Position numbers and translations under genes: made by a program. 16,051 bases of DNA from Selenomonadaceae bacterium UBA3796 (lineage in GTDB: Bacteria; Bacillota; Negativicutes; Selenomonadales; Selenomonadaceae), in NCBI GenBank assembly GCA_002369175.1, contig DFES01000198.1, forward strand, positions 1 through 16,051, written 5' to 3'. Below, piece after piece: positions 13,443 through 16,051 of this stretch. The notes under the pieces were generated by a model, which made no database searches, was not told where the DNA came from, and saw only the letters and a program-made list of their open reading frames with translations. Positions within the stretch are counted from its first letter, which is position 1, and each line of letters starts with the position of its first letter.

Positions 13443-13570
13443 TGGGACGGGAGCGAACGGCAGGATTTGGGGCGCGAACAGCGAAGCTAAACCAGAAAAA
13501 CATCTACCACTACGCTGATAGGGTATTTGATAACAAACTTCATTTATTACATGCATTCACAACTACTGCT

Positions 13571-13981
13571 TTAGCTGCATTCAATAATATCCAGCATTTC
13601 CCTGGGGGTAACTACAAATTTTTGTACTGGAAAATGCTTAAGATTTCCTGTCACTAAATACGACTCATGCTGCTTGCGATGCTCCATAACAACCTCGTAA
13701 AACACCGCATCCTTGGGGTCAGGCAATATACAGCCGCTATCGCCTGCCTCAACATAAATCCCCAGACGTGCCATCTCCTGCAAGAAAGTATCTACAGCTT
13801 CCTTAGGAAAATGAAACTTTGGTCTGTGAAGCACTTCATGATACTCACGCAATATTTCATCATTTAGAAGCGGTACAATATTTCCTGCCAATACATGACG
13901 ACTCACACTACCCGGAACAGATGTCCATTTCAGCAAGGACGACACCAACACATTTGTGTCAATAACCGCATAATACTTCAC
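13571..13981 (-). CDS. PIN-domain toxin of a type II toxin-antitoxin system
   Basis: A 136-residue PIN-fold ribonuclease, of the COG1569-like putative toxin family. It opens MKYYAVIDTNVLVSSLLK, where D8 is the first metal-binding acid. Further landmarks are EILREYHEVLHRPKF (E46), LPDPKDAVF (D88 and D91) and YLVTGNLKHFP, the last strand region. All expected acidic positions are present, so it should be an active Mg2+-dependent RNase unless restrained by its antitoxin. It starts with GTG, overlapping the antitoxin stop by 4 bp (GTGA), so toxin translation depends on antitoxin translation. The gene is visibly A+T-richer than its neighbours (22 of 60 bases G or C in 13801-13860), which suggests acquisition by transfer. 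Confidence 0.9.
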   Translation of the reverse strand: MKYYAVIDTNVLVSSLLKWTSVPGSVSRHVLAGNIVPLLNDEILREYHEVLHRPKFHFPKEAVDTFLQEMARLGIYVEAGDSGCILPDPKDAVFYEVVMEHRKQHESYLVTGNLKHFPVQKFVVTPREMLDIIECS

Positions 13982-14286
13982 TTTGCAGCCTGCCTCTCCG
14001 ATCGTACAGCAGCAATTTCCGCATTTATTTCCTCGAGAGACATATCAGAAATACCATAACTCTCTGCAGCTTCACTAATTTTCTGCATAGCCATCAAGGC
14101 TTTCTCTGCATTAGAATCTCCGCGGGGCAATGTCATGCTGAATGGTACTCCGTTCACCATGACTGAGCGTTTGAGAAACATACGTACTGCTGTGGAGAGG
14201 TCTATTCCCAGCCCTTCATATAGTTTCGTTGCCTGTTCCTTCAGCTCACTGTCAATACGAACTTGCACAAGTGCCGTCGTTGCCAT
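13978..14286 (-). CDS. RelB/DinJ-family antitoxin
   Basis: A 102-residue antitoxin. Residues 4-50 form the ribbon-helix-helix DNA-binding domain: ALVQVRIDSELKEQATKLYE, then GLGIDLSTAVRMFLKRSV, the DinJ signature, followed by NGVPFSM. The C-terminal half (65-102) is helical and charged and would wrap the toxin. The ATG has GAGGGGGG seven bases upstream. It overlaps the PIN toxin gene downstream, and a 19-bp palindrome over its promoter is a natural site for autorepression by the antitoxin or the complex. DinJ-type antitoxins more often pair with YafQ/RelE-type toxins; pairing with a PIN toxin is known but less common. Confidence 0.9.
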   Translation of the reverse strand: MATTALVQVRIDSELKEQATKLYEGLGIDLSTAVRMFLKRSVMVNGVPFSMTLPRGDSNAEKALMAMQKISEAAESYGISDMSLEEINAEIAAVRSERQAAK

Positions 14287-14312
14287 ATATTATCCCCCCT
14301 CAAATGTATTTC

Positions 14313-14352
14313 AATATAATTCAATTATATTACATCAGATGTGTTTTTTCAA
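14313..14352 (-). promoter_or_regulatory. Promoter and palindromic operator of the toxin-antitoxin operon
   Basis: On the minus strand TTGAAA (14352-14347), 17 nt, TATAAT (14329-14324). The -10 box lies inside the perfect palindrome AATATAATT-C-AATTATATT (14313-14331), the expected place for ribbon-helix-helix autorepression. The -35 box and most of the spacer lie within the last codons of the upstream sensor kinase gene (stop at 14330-14332), so no separate intergenic promoter region exists. Confidence 0.75.
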
Positions 14353-15838
14353 ACATTTCACCATCTAAGTTGCTGCGTTGGTATAGCATAATTGTTAAAA
14401 AAAATTTTCGTCTGCCATTTTTTCCTTTTATCTCGATATCCACTGTACCCTGATATTTCTCAGCGCATCTGGCAATATTCGTCAAGCCCAGGCCGTGGTG
14501 GCTTTTGTCCTGCTTGCTGGTGACAGGAAACTCCGTCCCCTGTTCCCATTGCAGCACCCCGACAAAGTCATTAGTCACCTCAATGAAATACAGCCCTCCC
14601 CGCTGATAGGAGCGCACTTCCACCGATCCCGACGAAACTTGCCCGCAGGCTTCAAGAGCATTTTGCAGGGCATTGCTTAGTATCACGCTGATATCGTACA
14701 CATCAAAGTCTCCGGCTTTGGGATAATGGAAATCCGCTTCAAAAGCTATGCCCTTCTTCCCTGCCTGCTGCCTGGCTTGGTGCAGGATAATATCCGTGAT
14801 GGCATTGCCTGTCTTATCTGCAAAGTCAAGTCTGGCCACAGTCTTTGCCATGCCTGCGAGGTACGGCTCCAGTTCCCTGCCTTCCCCCGGCAAGCGGCTG
14901 TCCACATAAGCATGAAGGCTTTCAATATGCCCCCGCAAATCGTGCCGCAGCCCTCTGATGTCACCATAGATATCCTCCAGCTCCCGCACCTGTCTGTGTA
15001 CATCTGCCATGCCTTTTTCCAGCAGCTGCCGCTTCTGCTCCTCTTCCTTGAACTGTACCAGCCCCCGCAGGAGAATCACCGCTGACACCACCAGCCCTAA
15101 AAGCAGCAGACTTGCCACCGGCAGGAGAAACAAGATTTCCGGTGCCCTGTCGTAGATAAGCATCAAGGCGCTGTTGTCCACAGAAAAGGCCATGACCCGC
15201 AAAGTCAGGTCAATGACCAGAGCCGTAAGGCAGGGCATGAGCAGAAAGAGACTTTCCTGCGGCTTCAGCTCATAATCCTTCGGCAGCAAATGCCTGCCGA
15301 TAAGATGGAGGTACAACGCCAAGAGCGCCAGCTGCACCAGACGGCAGAAAAACAGCACAACGAACACCGCCGCACGATTCACTGCCTCCAGCATAGCCAG
15401 CAGGCTTTGGGCAGACAGCACTTCCCTTGCCATTGCCACTTCAAGCAAATACTGCCACAAAGGCCCCCAAACATCCAGCAGTACATGGGCCAGCGGACTT
15501 GCAGCAAATTTCAGTATGCCCCAGCCCGCCCAGAAGCTGACTACTACAAAAACCTGCCGGGGCAGATTCTTATCGAAGAAGCCCCTTTGCAGCACCAGCA
15601 GCAGCACTCCCGCCATGAGATTCGCCATGCTGCCATAAATGCTCTGCTGGGCCTGAGGCATGAAGCCCTCCACCACCTGCCCCCAGAGCCACAGCCCCAC
15701 CACATAAAGGACAAGCCAAAGGGCAAGAGCCTTTTTCCGCTGTCCCGCTTTCAAGTACAGAAATTTTTCCGTATAGCGAAACGCCAAAAAGCCGGAGGCC
15801 AGGCTAACCATGACCTCCAGCAGATGCTCCTCAAACAT
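14330..15838 (-). CDS. AgrC/ComD-like GHKL sensor histidine kinase
   Basis: A 502-residue membrane kinase that would phosphorylate the LytTR response regulator encoded just upstream. The N-terminal 260 residues contain six to seven hydrophobic segments and no extracytoplasmic domain, as in peptide-sensing kinases. A coiled segment (263-295) leads to the phosphorylated histidine in GLRHDLRGH (H299). The ATPase domain has the N-box LSNALQNALEA (387-397) and the G-box HHGLGLTNIARCAEKYQG (447-464). The usual end of this family is near FFLTIMLY (479-486); here 16 extra residues (QRSNLDGEMFEKTHLM) follow and overlap the promoter of the toxin-antitoxin operon. The ATG overlaps the end of the LytTR gene by 8 bp. 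No peptide-precursor or AgrB-like gene is in the window, so the signal is unknown. Confidence 0.9.
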   Translation of the reverse strand: MFEEHLLEVMVSLASGFLAFRYTEKFLYLKAGQRKKALALWLVLYVVGLWLWGQVVEGFMPQAQQSIYGSMANLMAGVLLLVLQRGFFDKNLPRQVFVVVSFWAGWGILKFAASPLAHVLLDVWGPLWQYLLEVAMAREVLSAQSLLAMLEAVNRAAVFVVLFFCRLVQLALLALYLHLIGRHLLPKDYELKPQESLFLLMPCLTALVIDLTLRVMAFSVDNSALMLIYDRAPEILFLLPVASLLLLGLVVSAVILLRGLVQFKEEEQKRQLLEKGMADVHRQVRELEDIYGDIRGLRHDLRGHIESLHAYVDSRLPGEGRELEPYLAGMAKTVARLDFADKTGNAITDIILHQARQQAGKKGIAFEADFHYPKAGDFDVYDISVILSNALQNALEACGQVSSGSVEVRSYQRGGLYFIEVTNDFVGVLQWEQGTEFPVTSKQDKSHHGLGLTNIARCAEKYQGTVDIEIKGKNGRRKFFLTIMLYQRSNLDGEMFEKTHLM

Positions 15839-16051
15839 TTATAAGACCCCCACCCTTGGCATGGCGAAGATAGGCCTTCACAAAGGCTCCATACTTCTTG
15901 TGGGCCAGCATGACCGTTTCCCCGCCCGTCACTTTTATTTCCCTTTGACTGTAAGCCGTGATGCAGGCCAGGTTCACCAGATAGCAGCGGTGGCAGCGGT
16001 AGAAGCCCGCCCCCAGCCTTTCCTCGAATTCCTCCATGGTGCCCTGGGCAG
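15831..16051 (-). CDS. LytTR-family response regulator, C-terminal part only
   Basis: The last 73 codons of a LytTR DNA-binding domain; the beginning lies beyond the right edge. Visible landmarks are MEEFEERLGAGFYRCHRCYLVNLACI, matching the family pattern in which an RCHRSYLVN-like segment precedes the last strands, then GGETVMLAHKKYGAFVKAYLR. These proteins normally have a receiver domain followed by LytTR and activate promoters with paired direct repeats. Its stop codon lies 8 bp inside the sensor kinase gene, so the two are coupled as a two-component system. ATG 16037 is internal, not the gene start. Confidence 0.92.
   Translation of the reverse strand, partial: AQGTMEEFEERLGAGFYRCHRCYLVNLACITAYSQREIKVTGGETVMLAHKKYGAFVKAYLRHAKGGGLINV

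Noticed and set aside
1..16051. CRISPR arrays, insertion sequences, tRNA or rRNA genes
   Set aside because: I looked for regularly spaced repeats, transposase motifs and tRNA-like cloverleafs and saw none.

Overview
The window reads as chromosomal DNA of an anaerobic, chemotactic Firmicutes-type bacterium, most likely a Negativicute (Selenomonas/Mitsuokella-like). This guess rests on AGGAGG-type ribosome binding sites, a TRAP-transporter binding lipoprotein, lipoprotein flavodoxins, a LytTR/GHKL two-component pair and a chemoreceptor lying together. I could not search a database, so the genus is an inference. There are no rRNA or tRNA genes, CRISPR arrays or insertion sequences. Almost everything is on the minus strand. 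The chemoreceptor gene (8075-10057) is the only clear plus-strand gene.

Right to left in minus-strand order. At the right edge is the end of a LytTR response-regulator gene (from 16051), overlapping a membrane GHKL sensor kinase gene (15838-14330). Next comes a compact A+T-rich toxin-antitoxin pair (RelB/DinJ-type antitoxin and PIN toxin, 14286-13571), whose promoter begins inside the 3' end of the kinase gene. A 382-codon uncharacterised lysine/glutamate-rich protein follows (13374-12226) behind a possible sigma-28-like promoter. Then come a decayed secreted C69 dipeptidase gene (12035-11232) and an intact secreted HAD-superfamily phosphatase (11209-10124). The HAD gene converges on the chemoreceptor gene, with a strong hairpin terminator between them (10073-10123).

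The dCache chemoreceptor (8075-10057) is divergent from a large membrane sensor with two periplasmic binding domains, a degenerate GGDEF and an intact EAL domain (7777-4862). Both appear to read external small molecules, one feeding chemotaxis and the other c-di-GMP turnover.

From 4711 down to 806 lies the most distinctive block. A TetR regulator and a downstream redox operon each have a TTGACA promoter whose -35 box is overlapped by nearly the same palindrome. The operon has three tightly packed genes: a cytoplasmic flavoprotein with an iron-sulfur-flavoprotein-type four-cysteine motif, a histidine-rich DUF4405-like membrane protein, and a lipoprotein flavodoxin. This layout would suit electron transfer from cytoplasmic flavin through membrane heme to an extracytoplasmic flavodoxin. 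Behind them is an unusual regulator, a PEP-hydrolase-like TIM barrel fused to an AraC DNA-binding domain. It ends in a terminator and is followed, across a very A+T-rich spacer carrying repeats, by the DctP-type TRAP binding protein (545-1, cut by the window edge). The TIM-barrel regulator plausibly controls that transporter.
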